Assembly: GCA_903851365.1 (NCBI GenBank)
Contig: CAINOB010000059.1
Coordinates: forward strand, 1-64,000
Reading direction: 5' to 3'
Source of the DNA: an uncultured Bacteroidota bacterium
Lineage (GTDB): Bacteria; Bacteroidota; Bacteroidia; Bacteroidales; UBA12481
DNA: 64,000 bases
The first letter of the stretch is position 1. Each line of letters starts with the position of its first letter. Below are positions 19,892-28,894 of the stretch, one piece after another. A program made the translations under genes and the position numbers. The notes under the pieces were generated by a model. It worked only from the letters and a program-made list of their open reading frames with translations, was not told the origin of the DNA and searched no databases.

Positions 19892-20981
19892 AAGTACCTT
19901 CCCAAACTCCATCAGAAAGGCCTTGATAAAGCCGTTGAGCTCGCCGTCGAGCACTGCCTGCGGATTGCTGGTTTCGAAGCCGGTGCGAAGGTCTTTCACC
20001 ATTTTATAGGGATGCAACACATAAGAGCGGATTTGCGAGCCCCACTCGATTTTCTTTTTGGTGGCCTCCACTTTCTGACGTTCCTCCATGCGCTTTCTAA
20101 GTTCGATCGCAAACAATTCTGACCGTAATAACCGGATGGCGTTTTCCTTATTCTGCAGCTGACTGCGTGATTCACTGTTTTCAATGATGATGCCGGATGG
20201 TCCGTGCTTCAGTCGCACTGCGGTTTCCACCTTGTTTACGTTCTGACCGCCTGCCCCACCTGAGCGATAAGTATCCCAGGTAATATCAGACGGATTAATA
20301 TCGATTTCGATGGTATCATCCACGGCCGGGGAAACAAAAACAGATGCAAAAGTCGTATGGCGCTTATTGTTGGAATCGAACGGTGATAAGCGAACCAGCC
20401 GATGAACACCGTTTTCTGCTTTCAGATATCCGTAGGCATATTCCCCGATAAATTCCAGGGTGACTGATTTTACACCGGCCTCATCGCCAGCCTGAAAATC
20501 GATCTCTTTCACTTTATATCCATTGATTTCGCCCCAGCGGATGTACATTCTCATGAGCATACCGCACCAGTCGAGGCTTTCCGTGCCACCAGCTCCCGAA
20601 TTGATTTTCATGATGGCTCCGAGAATATCCTCCTCTTTCCGAAGCATATTCCGCGTTTCCAGCTCCTCAATGAGGGCAAGTGTATCAGAATATTGCTTGT
20701 CGACATCTTCCTCCGAGGCTTCGCCCTCCTTATAGAAGTCGAATAGTATCTGGAGATCACCGGCAGCTGACATCACCTGATCATACGCCTTGACCCAGCT
20801 GTTGAGCACCCGGATCTGCTTCATATGTTTTTCTGCCTCTTTGGGATTATCCCAGAAACCCGCGGATTGGGTTTTCTCTTCCTCTTCCTTTAGCTGAATC
20901 TTCTTGTTATCGACGTCAAAGGAACCTCCTGAGCGCTTCGCCGCGCTCAACCATCTCTTTCACCTGATCGAGGGTTATCAT
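19889..20981 (-). CDS. prfB: Peptide chain release factor 2, with programmed +1 frameshift
   Basis: RF2 body with [19 protein letters not shown]. Zero frame starts at ATG 20981 ([21 protein letters not shown]) and ends CTT TGA C; +1 shift continues as DVDNKKIQL... Confidence 0.97.
20915..20930 (-). promoter_or_regulatory. RF2 autoregulatory frameshift site
   Basis: Minus strand AGGAGG-TTC-CTTTGAC: internal SD-like AGGAGG 3 nt upstream of slippery CTT and in-frame TGA. Confidence 0.96.
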
Positions 20982-21027
20982 ATTGGTTTAATTTGCGGCA
21001 AATTTACGATATTTACGGAAAGATGAT

Positions 21028-22152
21028 GTGATGATCCAAACCGGTCTCGATAACCTTCTGCTCTCCCCCGAAGTTCAATCCTTGGTTAAAGGTAAGATTG
21101 CCTATCTCGGCCATGCAGCCTCCGTTTCATGGAGGATGGAAAATGGACTGGATGAGGTGGTCGGACTGTATGGCAGTCGTGTGATCAAGGCTTTCGGACC
21201 GCAGCACGGATTCGGATCCGTGGTGCAGGACAACATGATCGAAACCTCACACATGCTGCATCCCGCTTGGAAAATTCCAGTTTATAGCCTGTATGGCGAA
21301 ACACGAAAGCCAACGGATGAAATGCTGGAAGGTATCGATACTCTGATCATCGATCTGCAGGATGTGGGTACGCGCGTGTACACTTATATATGGACTCTTT
21401 ACCTCACGATGGAGGCTTGTCTGGGCAAAGATATCCGGATCCTGGTTCTGGACCGACCCAACCCGATCGGTGGAATAGTTACCGAAGGAAATCTACCTGA
21501 TCCGGATTGGTATTCCTTTGTCTGCCTGGCACCAATTCCGATGCGTCATGGAAAAACAATCGGTGAAATGGCGGTATGGTTTAAGGAATTGAACCATTGG
21601 GACATTGATCTGCAGGTTGTTTCCATGACTGGTTGGGAGCGGACCATGCTCTGGAAAGATACCGGTCGATTGTGGGTGAACCCCTCACCCAACCTGCCGA
21701 CTGCCGAAGGGTGCCTCGTGTATCCGGGTATGGTTATGTTAGAGGGAACGGTACTTTCTGAGGGACGCGGAACAACCAGAAGTCTGGAACAGTTTGGTCA
21801 TCCGGCTATTAATCCTTACGCCATCCGCGTTGAACTCTTAAAATATCTAAAGGATAATAACTTGGAGGGCATGGTATTACGACCGGTCTATTTCCAGCCA
21901 ACTTTTCACAAATTTGCCGGGGAGGTTTGCGGCGGTTATCAGATCCATGTTATCGATCCTGATAAATTTCAACCCTGGAAAACCATGCTGTACGTACTGA
22001 AATTTCTTTATCAAAATACCAAAATCCGGCCATTCTGGAGTGATAAACCCTATGAATATCAGTTTGATGGGTTCGCGTTTGACTGGATTAACGGCTCTTC
22101 CAGAGAACGAAGGTGGATTGAAGGAAGTGAAAAGTTAAAGATTCCAATTTAG
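21028..22152 (+). CDS. DUF1343 family, exo-beta-N-acetylmuramidase NamZ-like
   Basis: GLDNLL, GPQHGF, IDLQDVGTRVYTYIWTLYLTMEAC, LDRPNPIGG and EGRGTTRSLEQFG motifs. Confidence 0.9.
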   Translation: MMIQTGLDNLLLSPEVQSLVKGKIAYLGHAASVSWRMENGLDEVVGLYGSRVIKAFGPQHGFGSVVQDNMIETSHMLHPAWKIPVYSLYGETRKPTDEMLEGIDTLIIDLQDVGTRVYTYIWTLYLTMEACLGKDIRILVLDRPNPIGGIVTEGNLPDPDWYSFVCLAPIPMRHGKTIGEMAVWFKELNHWDIDLQVVSMTGWERTMLWKDTGRLWVNPSPNLPTAEGCLVYPGMVMLEGTVLSEGRGTTRSLEQFGHPAINPYAIRVELLKYLKDNNLEGMVLRPVYFQPTFHKFAGEVCGGYQIHVIDPDKFQPWKTMLYVLKFLYQNTKIRPFWSDKPYEYQFDGFAFDWINGSSRERRWIEGSEKLKIPI

Positions 22153-22209
22153 AATTCCGAGTTCCGAAATTACAGATTCAAGTATTTGTGAAGTATAAAG
22201 AAATTACCA

Positions 22210-23091
22210 ATGAAAAAGATATTGTCCCTATTAGTTGTCTGCGTTGCAATGCTGTCGTGCACGGAGCAAGTTACAAAACCCGATTTTACGTTTGCGTTTT
22301 TGACCGACATTCACATTACGCCGGACAAGAGCGCGCCGATTGGATTTCAGCAGGCCATTGACCATGTGAACAGTTCGAAAGTCGATTTTGTGATTACGGG
22401 CGGCGACCAGGTCATGGATGCCCTCAATAAATCGCGCGCCGGGGCCGATTCGCTGTATCAGCTGTACAGCAGCCTGATGAAGGGTTTTAAGATGCCGGTT
22501 CACAATACCGTTGGCAATCATGAGCTTTTTGCATTTTACAATAAATCCATCGACACCCTGGATCCGGACTATGGCGAGGGGATGTTTCGACGCTACTTTG
22601 GTAATCCATGGCAATCATTTGATTACAGAGGATGGCATTTCATTCTGCTTAAATCGATTGAGCAAACGCCTGACCGTCATTACGAAGGCAAGATCAATCC
22701 GGTGCAAATGGAATGGCTGAGGCAGGATCTGGCAAAAGTGGATGATAAAACGCCTATCGTGGTATCAGTTCATATACCACTTATCACCGCATACAACCAA
22801 TGGCAGGAGGGCGGTCAGCAGGTTAATGGTGCCGGCTCAGTGATCACGAACGGCAAAGCAGTGATGGACCTGCTTCGGAAGAAAAACCTGAAGCTGGTAC
22901 TGCAGGGACATCAGCATTATTATGAAGATCTGTTTATGGATGGAGTTCATTTCATTACCGGCGGGGCTGTTTCTGCCGGATGGTGGGGCGGCGCAATCGG
23001 CAAAATGGAAGAAGGATATATGCTGATCAAGGTCACTGGCGATAAGATGGAGACGGAGTATGTTGATTATGGTTGGAATGCGAGGAAGTGA
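22210..23091 (+). CDS. Metallophosphoesterase lipoprotein
   Basis: MLSCTEQ lipobox; FLTDIHI, ITGGDQVMD, VGNHE, LQGHQHYY motifs. Confidence 0.9.
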   Translation: MKKILSLLVVCVAMLSCTEQVTKPDFTFAFLTDIHITPDKSAPIGFQQAIDHVNSSKVDFVITGGDQVMDALNKSRAGADSLYQLYSSLMKGFKMPVHNTVGNHELFAFYNKSIDTLDPDYGEGMFRRYFGNPWQSFDYRGWHFILLKSIEQTPDRHYEGKINPVQMEWLRQDLAKVDDKTPIVVSVHIPLITAYNQWQEGGQQVNGAGSVITNGKAVMDLLRKKNLKLVLQGHQHYYEDLFMDGVHFITGGAVSAGWWGGAIGKMEEGYMLIKVTGDKMETEYVDYGWNARK

Positions 23092-23200
23092 CGGGTGACG
23101 GGTGACTGGTGACCGAAGAATCGTGACTCGTGACGCGGGACGCGTGACACGGAGGACGAAGAAGAAGATCGATAGACGCAGGAAAGACCGAAAGACGAGA
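23089..23200 (+). repeat. Heptad tandem array beginning at the stop codon of the preceding gene
   Basis: tgacggg|tgacggg|tgactgg|tgaccga|agaatcg|tgactcg|tgacgcg|ggacgcg|tgacacg|gaggacg|aagaaga|agatcga|tagacgc...; TGA at 23089, 23096, 23103, 23110, 23124, 23131, 23145, all in 7-nt register. Confidence 0.95.
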
Positions 23201-23264
23201 TTCGATGGCCAATGTTGAATTTTGAAAATACAGAATGAAGTTTACCGAATCTGATCGAAGAAGT

Positions 23265-23295
23265 GTCATCCCGGCGAAGGCCGGGACCCCGTCCC
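23265..23295 (+). repeat. Palindromic repeat (copy C)
   Basis: gtcatcccggcgaaggccgggaccccgtccc. Confidence 0.95.
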
Positions 23296-23315
23296 TAACC
23301 ACGAAATCAAGCAGA

Positions 23316-23347
23316 ATCTGAAACCCTGAAACTCTGAAACATGAAAC
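23316..23347 (+). repeat. Octamer array containing the start codon of the next gene
   Basis: atctgaaa|ccctgaaa|ctctgaaa|catgaaac; ATG start at 23341. Confidence 0.8.
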
Positions 23348-25557
23348 ACTTAATCTCATTAACCTTCCTGGTCATCCTGCTTACTGCCTGCCAGCCAGGC
23401 GATCAGCAGACAAACATTTTCCGGATACCCGGAATGTCAGTCAATGTTAGCGGTTCGGGTGAGATTTCCCGGATTGAGTTTACCGGAAAAAATCAGGCCC
23501 GTGAGGTCCGGGCCCTAAGCAGTCTGGCCGATTGCAAGCCCGAAGGAAAGATCAGGGTAATACGCAAGGTTACGCAGATCAGCTTTAAACAAAAATGGGT
23601 GTCACTCTCAACAGGAAATTCCTGCACACTTACCAACCGGTTCAGTCCGGGAAAAGGCAGTGTAAAATGGGAAATCGAGATTACCGGCATTAAAGGTACC
23701 TGGTCAACACCCATTGAGACGAGGTTGATATATCCCGATTCTGCGAAAGCTAAAATTTGGACCGCCTGGGGAGATCCGCGATTAGGTACCATACGTAAAC
23801 AATCCGCTGAGCAGATAGCATCGCTGGGTATTTTACCTTCGGATATTACAGGCAACTGGAGCGACCCGCTGGTACCGATCCCATTTGTCAATGATACTCT
23901 CTGGTACGGCGCTCCGCCATATAGTTATAATAATCCTCGATTAGGTTTCTGCCCCTTTCAGGGCAACCTTTTCGGCATTCCAATGGTATCGGTACTGGAA
24001 GAAGGATCGGGTTTCGGCATGAGCGTGATCTTATCGCCCGAGGATACCCTCCTCGATCTGAATTTGCGCACCAGTACTTCAGGGGAATTGGTTTTCTCAA
24101 GGGAATATAACAGGATATCAGCAGGCAAAACCATTCATTTTTCGATGGATATTGTCGCCCACGAAGCCAGCTGGCGAGGCGGATTGCGCTGGATGACAGA
24201 AAATTATCCCGGATATTTCAACCCGAATATTGAACTCGCAGATCAGATTGCTGGAACCGGGGCCTATTCATCGCTCGAAACGGCGTTTGATCTGAATAAG
24301 ATGAAAAAGATGGCGTTCGGAGTCAACTGGAAGGCCAGCTTCGATTTTCCATACATGGGAATGTTTATTCCTCCTGTTTTAACTGATACAACCCGCTGGC
24401 CGAGATTTGGCGGCGGCATCACATCTATCAGGGATATGCAAGTATATGCTGCAAAAATGAAAAGCCAGGGATTTCATGTGCTGAGCTATTTTAACGTAAC
24501 CGAATTCGGGGCCGGAATCACGGACCCTGCTCCACCCGCTAAAATAGTGGCAGCGCAGGATCTCTGGCGAAATGCCGACAATTTTTTATACGGGAAACTG
24601 GCCGATGCGATCCTTCACGTGCCAGTGGCAGTATCAAAAGAAAAACTCGCATTCTATCCAAAGTCCAGGCCAAACGGGCCCTATTTCACCTGGGGCAACG
24701 GGATCATCATGGATCCGGGCGAGCCGGTTTATCAGGAATATTTAATGGACCAGGCCAGAAAACATATCGAGAAAATCCCTGATGCAGAGGGAATCTGCAT
24801 CGACAGGATGGATTGGCTCAGGATGTATAACGAGCAGCGCGATGACCAGGTGAGTTGGTTCGGCAATAAGCCTACCCGGTCGCTCCTGATCTCCTGGCAC
24901 AGTCTGCTTAACCAGCTCGGGCCGCTGATGCACAAGGCCGGAAAAGCAATCTTTATCAACAATCATGATAAGCGCATTGATCTTCTCAAACAGACCGACG
25001 GATTTTTTGATGAATTCACTTATGGCGGATCACCATTGAACCTGACGGCGCTTATGGGGGTTCGGAGGCCGGTGCTGGGCTGGACGAGTGAGGAAAAAAA
25101 TCTGAGGCCCGATCCCGATGCATTCTTCCAGCGATATCTTTACTTGGGAGTCTATCCGATGGCCCCGTTCCCCGGCAATGATCATTCCTTGCTGCCAAGT
25201 GAATGGGTGGACAAGCAGTATCTCGATTATGGCCCGATGCTGCAGACCCTGAAGGGTAAAAAGTGGGTTCTGGAACCGGATTGCATCTTGGCGGAAGGCA
25301 AATCGGCCAAAGTAAATTTATTTAAAACTCACGACGGTTGGGTGATTCCGGTTGTTTTTGGACCCAAAGAAGGATCTGTTAACCTGATTATCAAGAAGGT
25401 GGTTGGAATGAATGGAACGCTCCGGGCGGAGGTCCTTTACCCGGGAACCGATAAGCCGACGGAGATCGCGATTAACCAGGCGGCTGATGTGATCAGGCTT
25501 GCCGTACCTTTACACAGAGGATGTGCGATAGTGAGGCTTGTGACAGGTGACAGGTGA
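23341..25557 (+). CDS. Putative TIM-barrel glycosidase lipoprotein
   Basis: LLTACQPG lipobox; GICIDRMDWLRMYNEQRDDQVSWFG, FINNHDKRIDLLKQTDGFFDEFTYGG, barrel-like. Confidence 0.55.
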   Translation: MKHLISLTFLVILLTACQPGDQQTNIFRIPGMSVNVSGSGEISRIEFTGKNQAREVRALSSLADCKPEGKIRVIRKVTQISFKQKWVSLSTGNSCTLTNRFSPGKGSVKWEIEITGIKGTWSTPIETRLIYPDSAKAKIWTAWGDPRLGTIRKQSAEQIASLGILPSDITGNWSDPLVPIPFVNDTLWYGAPPYSYNNPRLGFCPFQGNLFGIPMVSVLEEGSGFGMSVILSPEDTLLDLNLRTSTSGELVFSREYNRISAGKTIHFSMDIVAHEASWRGGLRWMTENYPGYFNPNIELADQIAGTGAYSSLETAFDLNKMKKMAFGVNWKASFDFPYMGMFIPPVLTDTTRWPRFGGGITSIRDMQVYAAKMKSQGFHVLSYFNVTEFGAGITDPAPPAKIVAAQDLWRNADNFLYGKLADAILHVPVAVSKEKLAFYPKSRPNGPYFTWGNGIIMDPGEPVYQEYLMDQARKHIEKIPDAEGICIDRMDWLRMYNEQRDDQVSWFGNKPTRSLLISWHSLLNQLGPLMHKAGKAIFINNHDKRIDLLKQTDGFFDEFTYGGSPLNLTALMGVRRPVLGWTSEEKNLRPDPDAFFQRYLYLGVYPMAPFPGNDHSLLPSEWVDKQYLDYGPMLQTLKGKKWVLEPDCILAEGKSAKVNLFKTHDGWVIPVVFGPKEGSVNLIIKKVVGMNGTLRAEVLYPGTDKPTEIAINQAADVIRLAVPLHRGCAIVRLVTGDR

Positions 25558-25624
25558 CGGGTGACCGAAGAAGAAGACCGGTAGACGGAAGACGATAGAC
25601 GAAAGACAGTAGGCAGAAGAAAAT
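25541..25624 (+). repeat. Heptad tandem array overlapping the 3' end of the preceding CDS
   Basis: tgacagg|tgacagg|tgacggg|tgaccga|agaagaa|gaccggt|agacgga|agacgat|agacgaa|agacagt|aggcaga; stop TGA at 25555. Confidence 0.95.
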
Positions 25625-25725
25625 AGTTGATAAGAAATAGCCAGGTTATTCGTTAGTAAGGGAAAGAAATTTTTACTTTGTATCACCAACCGGATTCATA
25701 TTTAGGCTAATATTTTAAGGCATAG

Positions 25726-28700
25726 ATGATAAGAAGAATCATTCTATATTTTGTAGTTGCCGTACTGTTTATATCCTGTAAAAATCATAGTAGCAATGAC
25801 TTAGCTGCTCTGGTTGATCCGTTTATAGGGACAGATGCTACTGGAAACACTTTTCCCGGAGCTTCCATGCCATTTGGTATGGTGCAATTGAGTCCGGATA
25901 CCTATAACAACGGGTGTTGCAGCGGATACCATTACAAGGATTCTGCGATCGTTGGTTTTTCACACACACATTTAAGCGGTACCGGGGTAGCTGATTTCGG
26001 GGACATTCTGGTGATGCCTGCTGTCGGTGAGCGCCGTCCAGCGTCAAAGTACAAGCATTCCAGCGAAGATGCATCACCTGGGTATTACAGCGTTTATCTG
26101 GAAGATTACAAGATTAAGGCCGAACTGACAGCTTCAAAACGAGCCGGGTTGCATCGATATACTTTCCCCAAATCCGATAAGAGCAGTATCCTCTTCGATC
26201 TGGAACATGGAATCATGAGTGGGGATAAACCACTGGATGATTGCTATATCCGTATAGTAAGCCCTAATGAAATTGAGGGTCTACGGCATTCCCAGGGCTG
26301 GGCCTCCGATCAGTATGTATACTTTGTGGCACGCTTCTCGGAATCCTTTACTAATCCCACGCTGATTCTCAACGGAACGACTGATGCTGACAGTAAGGAA
26401 ATCAAAGGAAAATCAGTAAAAGCGATACTCAATTATAAAACCAAGCAAGGCAAGCAGATATTAGTCAAAGTGGCCTTATCGGCAGTGAGTGCGGAAGGTG
26501 CACGACATAACCTCGACAGCGAAATCTCCGGATGGGATTTTGAAAAGATTGTAAACAGGGCCGAAAATGCCTGGAACGCTGAATTAGGGAAGATAAAAGT
26601 TACCGGGGGAAGCGGAGATCAGCAAAAAATATTCTACACCGCACTTTATCATTCCCTGCTGACACCGAATCTTTATTCGGATGCAGACGGGCAATACCGT
26701 GGAATGGACCACCTGGTTTATAATGGCGAAGGTCACGACTATTATACCGTGTTTTCTCTTTGGGATACTTATCGCGCTGTACATCCGCTGTTTAATCTGA
26801 TTGAGCGCGATCGGAACCAGGACTTCATCAAAACAATGATCAAGCAGTATGAGCAGACCGGTTTGCTGCCTGTTTGGGAACTGGCGGGGTGCGAAAATAA
26901 CTGTATGATCGGTTACCATGCGGTGCCTGTAATTGCAGACGCAATATTGAAAGGGTATAAGGATTTCGATGTCGATAAGGCTTATGAGGCTATGCTGGCC
27001 AGTGGATCGCAGAGTACCGAGGGGATTGATGCCTACCGAAAGTTCCAGTTTCTGCCGAAGGAATTATCCACCAATTCAGTATCCAAGGCTCTCGAATATT
27101 CCTACGATGACTGGTGCATCGCCCAGGTGGCCAAAACATTGGGAAAAACAGACGATTACAAGGAATACATCAGGAGGTCGCAGTATTCGCTGAACCAATT
27201 TGATGCTTCCTCCGGGTTGATGAGACCACGTTATTCTGATGGCCGCTGGCTCACCCCATTTGATCCTTTTAAAGTTTCGATGCTCGATCAGGGTGATTAC
27301 ACCGAGGCAAATGCCTGGCAGTATAGTTTTTATGTTCCCCAAAACATCCCTGAACTCATCAGGCTTTCAGGCGGCGACAAACCCTTTATTCAGAAGCTCG
27401 ATACTTTTTTCACCGTAAAATCGAAAAATAAAATTAGTGTCTCCGATTTCGAAGGGATTTTCGGACAGTATGCTCACGGCAACGAACCAAGTCATCATAT
27501 GCCCTACCTGTACAATTATGCGGGTGCTGCCTGGAAAACACAGGAGGTGGTAAGAAAGGCAATGAATGAGTTCTATAAAGCCACTCCGGATGGGCTTTGC
27601 GGCAATGATGACTGCGGACAGTTATCGGCATGGTATGTTTTCAGCGCCCTTGGATTTTACCCGGTGTGTCCGGGACAGGACCAATATGTGATCGGCAGTC
27701 CGATTTTCGACAAAGCCGAAATCACCTTGTCTAACGGCAAAAAATTCACGATCAAAGCACAAAGCGTCAGTAACCGGAATCAATATATCCAGTCAGCATC
27801 GCTTAACGGTAAGGAATATCCGAAATCATACTTAACCTTCACGGATATCGCCAAAGGCGGTGAAATAGCATTGAAAATGGGATCGGACCCGGAAAAGAGC
27901 TGGGGCCTGACTACCTCGAACCGGCCATCGGCACTCCCGATTGAACCTGAAAATTTGCTCAAACCACTGGGAACCGAAAAACTATTTATGCCTTCGATCA
28001 ATGCTGGCGGCACGATGTTCCGGGGGCAGACAAACGTTGAGCTTGCATGTATATCACAAGGGGCTGAAATTCATTATACGACAAACGGAACCGAACCACG
28101 GATAACCTCAGAACTCTATTCGAAACCATTTACGATTTACCGAACCTCGCGTATCCGGGCAAAAGCCTATAAAGCAGGAATTAACGAAAGCGAAACGGCA
28201 GCCGCCGACTTTTATAAAAGCTCGATCGACCCGCAATCACCGCGGCTTAAGGTTACTTATATGGCACCCCCGTTTGAGCGGGATTACCTTGGTAGGAAGA
28301 CTGATGGCAGCTATTCTCCGAACTTTAAGGCCGGTGGAATGATGGCCCTGGTCGACGGCAAAACAGGAAGTGCCGATTATACCGATGGCAAGTGGCAGGG
28401 GTTTGAAGGCAAAGACATGGAAGTGGTGATCGATTTAGGTCGCGAAGTACCGGTTTGGCGTATCACAGCAAGTTTTCTGCAAAGCCTTTCCGTCTGGATT
28501 TTTCACCCTGTAGAAATCAGCTTTTATATCTCCACCGACGGCGAAGATTATAAAATGATGAGCGTAACTGATAATTATCCTGACCGTGCAACGATCAATG
28601 ACGGGGTAAAATTCTTTGAGGTACTGATTTTTGGAGCGCCGGCAAGGTACATCAAGGTGAATGCAAAAAATATCGGACTCTGCCCTCCCTGGCATCAGGG

Positions 28701-28749
28701 TTCAGGAGGCGCGGCGTGGCTCTTCTGCGACGAAGTTATAGTGGAATAG
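25726..28749 (+). CDS. GH92 family alpha-mannosidase-like lipoprotein with chitobiase-C-like and F5/8-type C domains
   Basis: VDPFIGTDATGNTFPGASMPFGMVQLSPDT, GYHYKDSAIVGFSHTHLSGTG, GNDDCGQLSAWYVFSALGFYPVCPG; C-terminal AEIHYTTNGTEP and discoidin-like domain. Confidence 0.95.
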   Translation: MIRRIILYFVVAVLFISCKNHSSNDLAALVDPFIGTDATGNTFPGASMPFGMVQLSPDTYNNGCCSGYHYKDSAIVGFSHTHLSGTGVADFGDILVMPAVGERRPASKYKHSSEDASPGYYSVYLEDYKIKAELTASKRAGLHRYTFPKSDKSSILFDLEHGIMSGDKPLDDCYIRIVSPNEIEGLRHSQGWASDQYVYFVARFSESFTNPTLILNGTTDADSKEIKGKSVKAILNYKTKQGKQILVKVALSAVSAEGARHNLDSEISGWDFEKIVNRAENAWNAELGKIKVTGGSGDQQKIFYTALYHSLLTPNLYSDADGQYRGMDHLVYNGEGHDYYTVFSLWDTYRAVHPLFNLIERDRNQDFIKTMIKQYEQTGLLPVWELAGCENNCMIGYHAVPVIADAILKGYKDFDVDKAYEAMLASGSQSTEGIDAYRKFQFLPKELSTNSVSKALEYSYDDWCIAQVAKTLGKTDDYKEYIRRSQYSLNQFDASSGLMRPRYSDGRWLTPFDPFKVSMLDQGDYTEANAWQYSFYVPQNIPELIRLSGGDKPFIQKLDTFFTVKSKNKISVSDFEGIFGQYAHGNEPSHHMPYLYNYAGAAWKTQEVVRKAMNEFYKATPDGLCGNDDCGQLSAWYVFSALGFYPVCPGQDQYVIGSPIFDKAEITLSNGKKFTIKAQSVSNRNQYIQSASLNGKEYPKSYLTFTDIAKGGEIALKMGSDPEKSWGLTTSNRPSALPIEPENLLKPLGTEKLFMPSINAGGTMFRGQTNVELACISQGAEIHYTTNGTEPRITSELYSKPFTIYRTSRIRAKAYKAGINESETAAADFYKSSIDPQSPRLKVTYMAPPFERDYLGRKTDGSYSPNFKAGGMMALVDGKTGSADYTDGKWQGFEGKDMEVVIDLGREVPVWRITASFLQSLSVWIFHPVEISFYISTDGEDYKMMSVTDNYPDRATINDGVKFFEVLIFGAPARYIKVNAKNIGLCPPWHQGSGGAAWLFCDEVIVE

Positions 28750-28794
28750 TTGGGTTTTAGGTTTTAAACCACAGAGTCACCGAGATTCACAGAG

Positions 28795-28892
28795 CTCCGT
28801 CTACTGCAGACTGAGTACTGCCAACTCTTCCGGTCTTCTTCTTCGTCCACCGATCTTTCTTTCGTCTATCGGTCTTCTGTCTTCCGTCTCCT
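28795..28892 (-). repeat. Heptad-type array between convergent genes
   Basis: ctccgtctactgcagactgagtactgccaactcttccggtcttcttcttcgtccaccgatctttctttcgtctatcggtcttctgtcttccgtctcct; mostly 7-nt spacing. Confidence 0.85.
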
Positions 28893-28894
28893 GT

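Noticed and set aside
23089-23200. CRISPR array
   Set aside because: Units are 7 nt with no 20-40-bp repeat/spacer alternation and no cas genes nearby.
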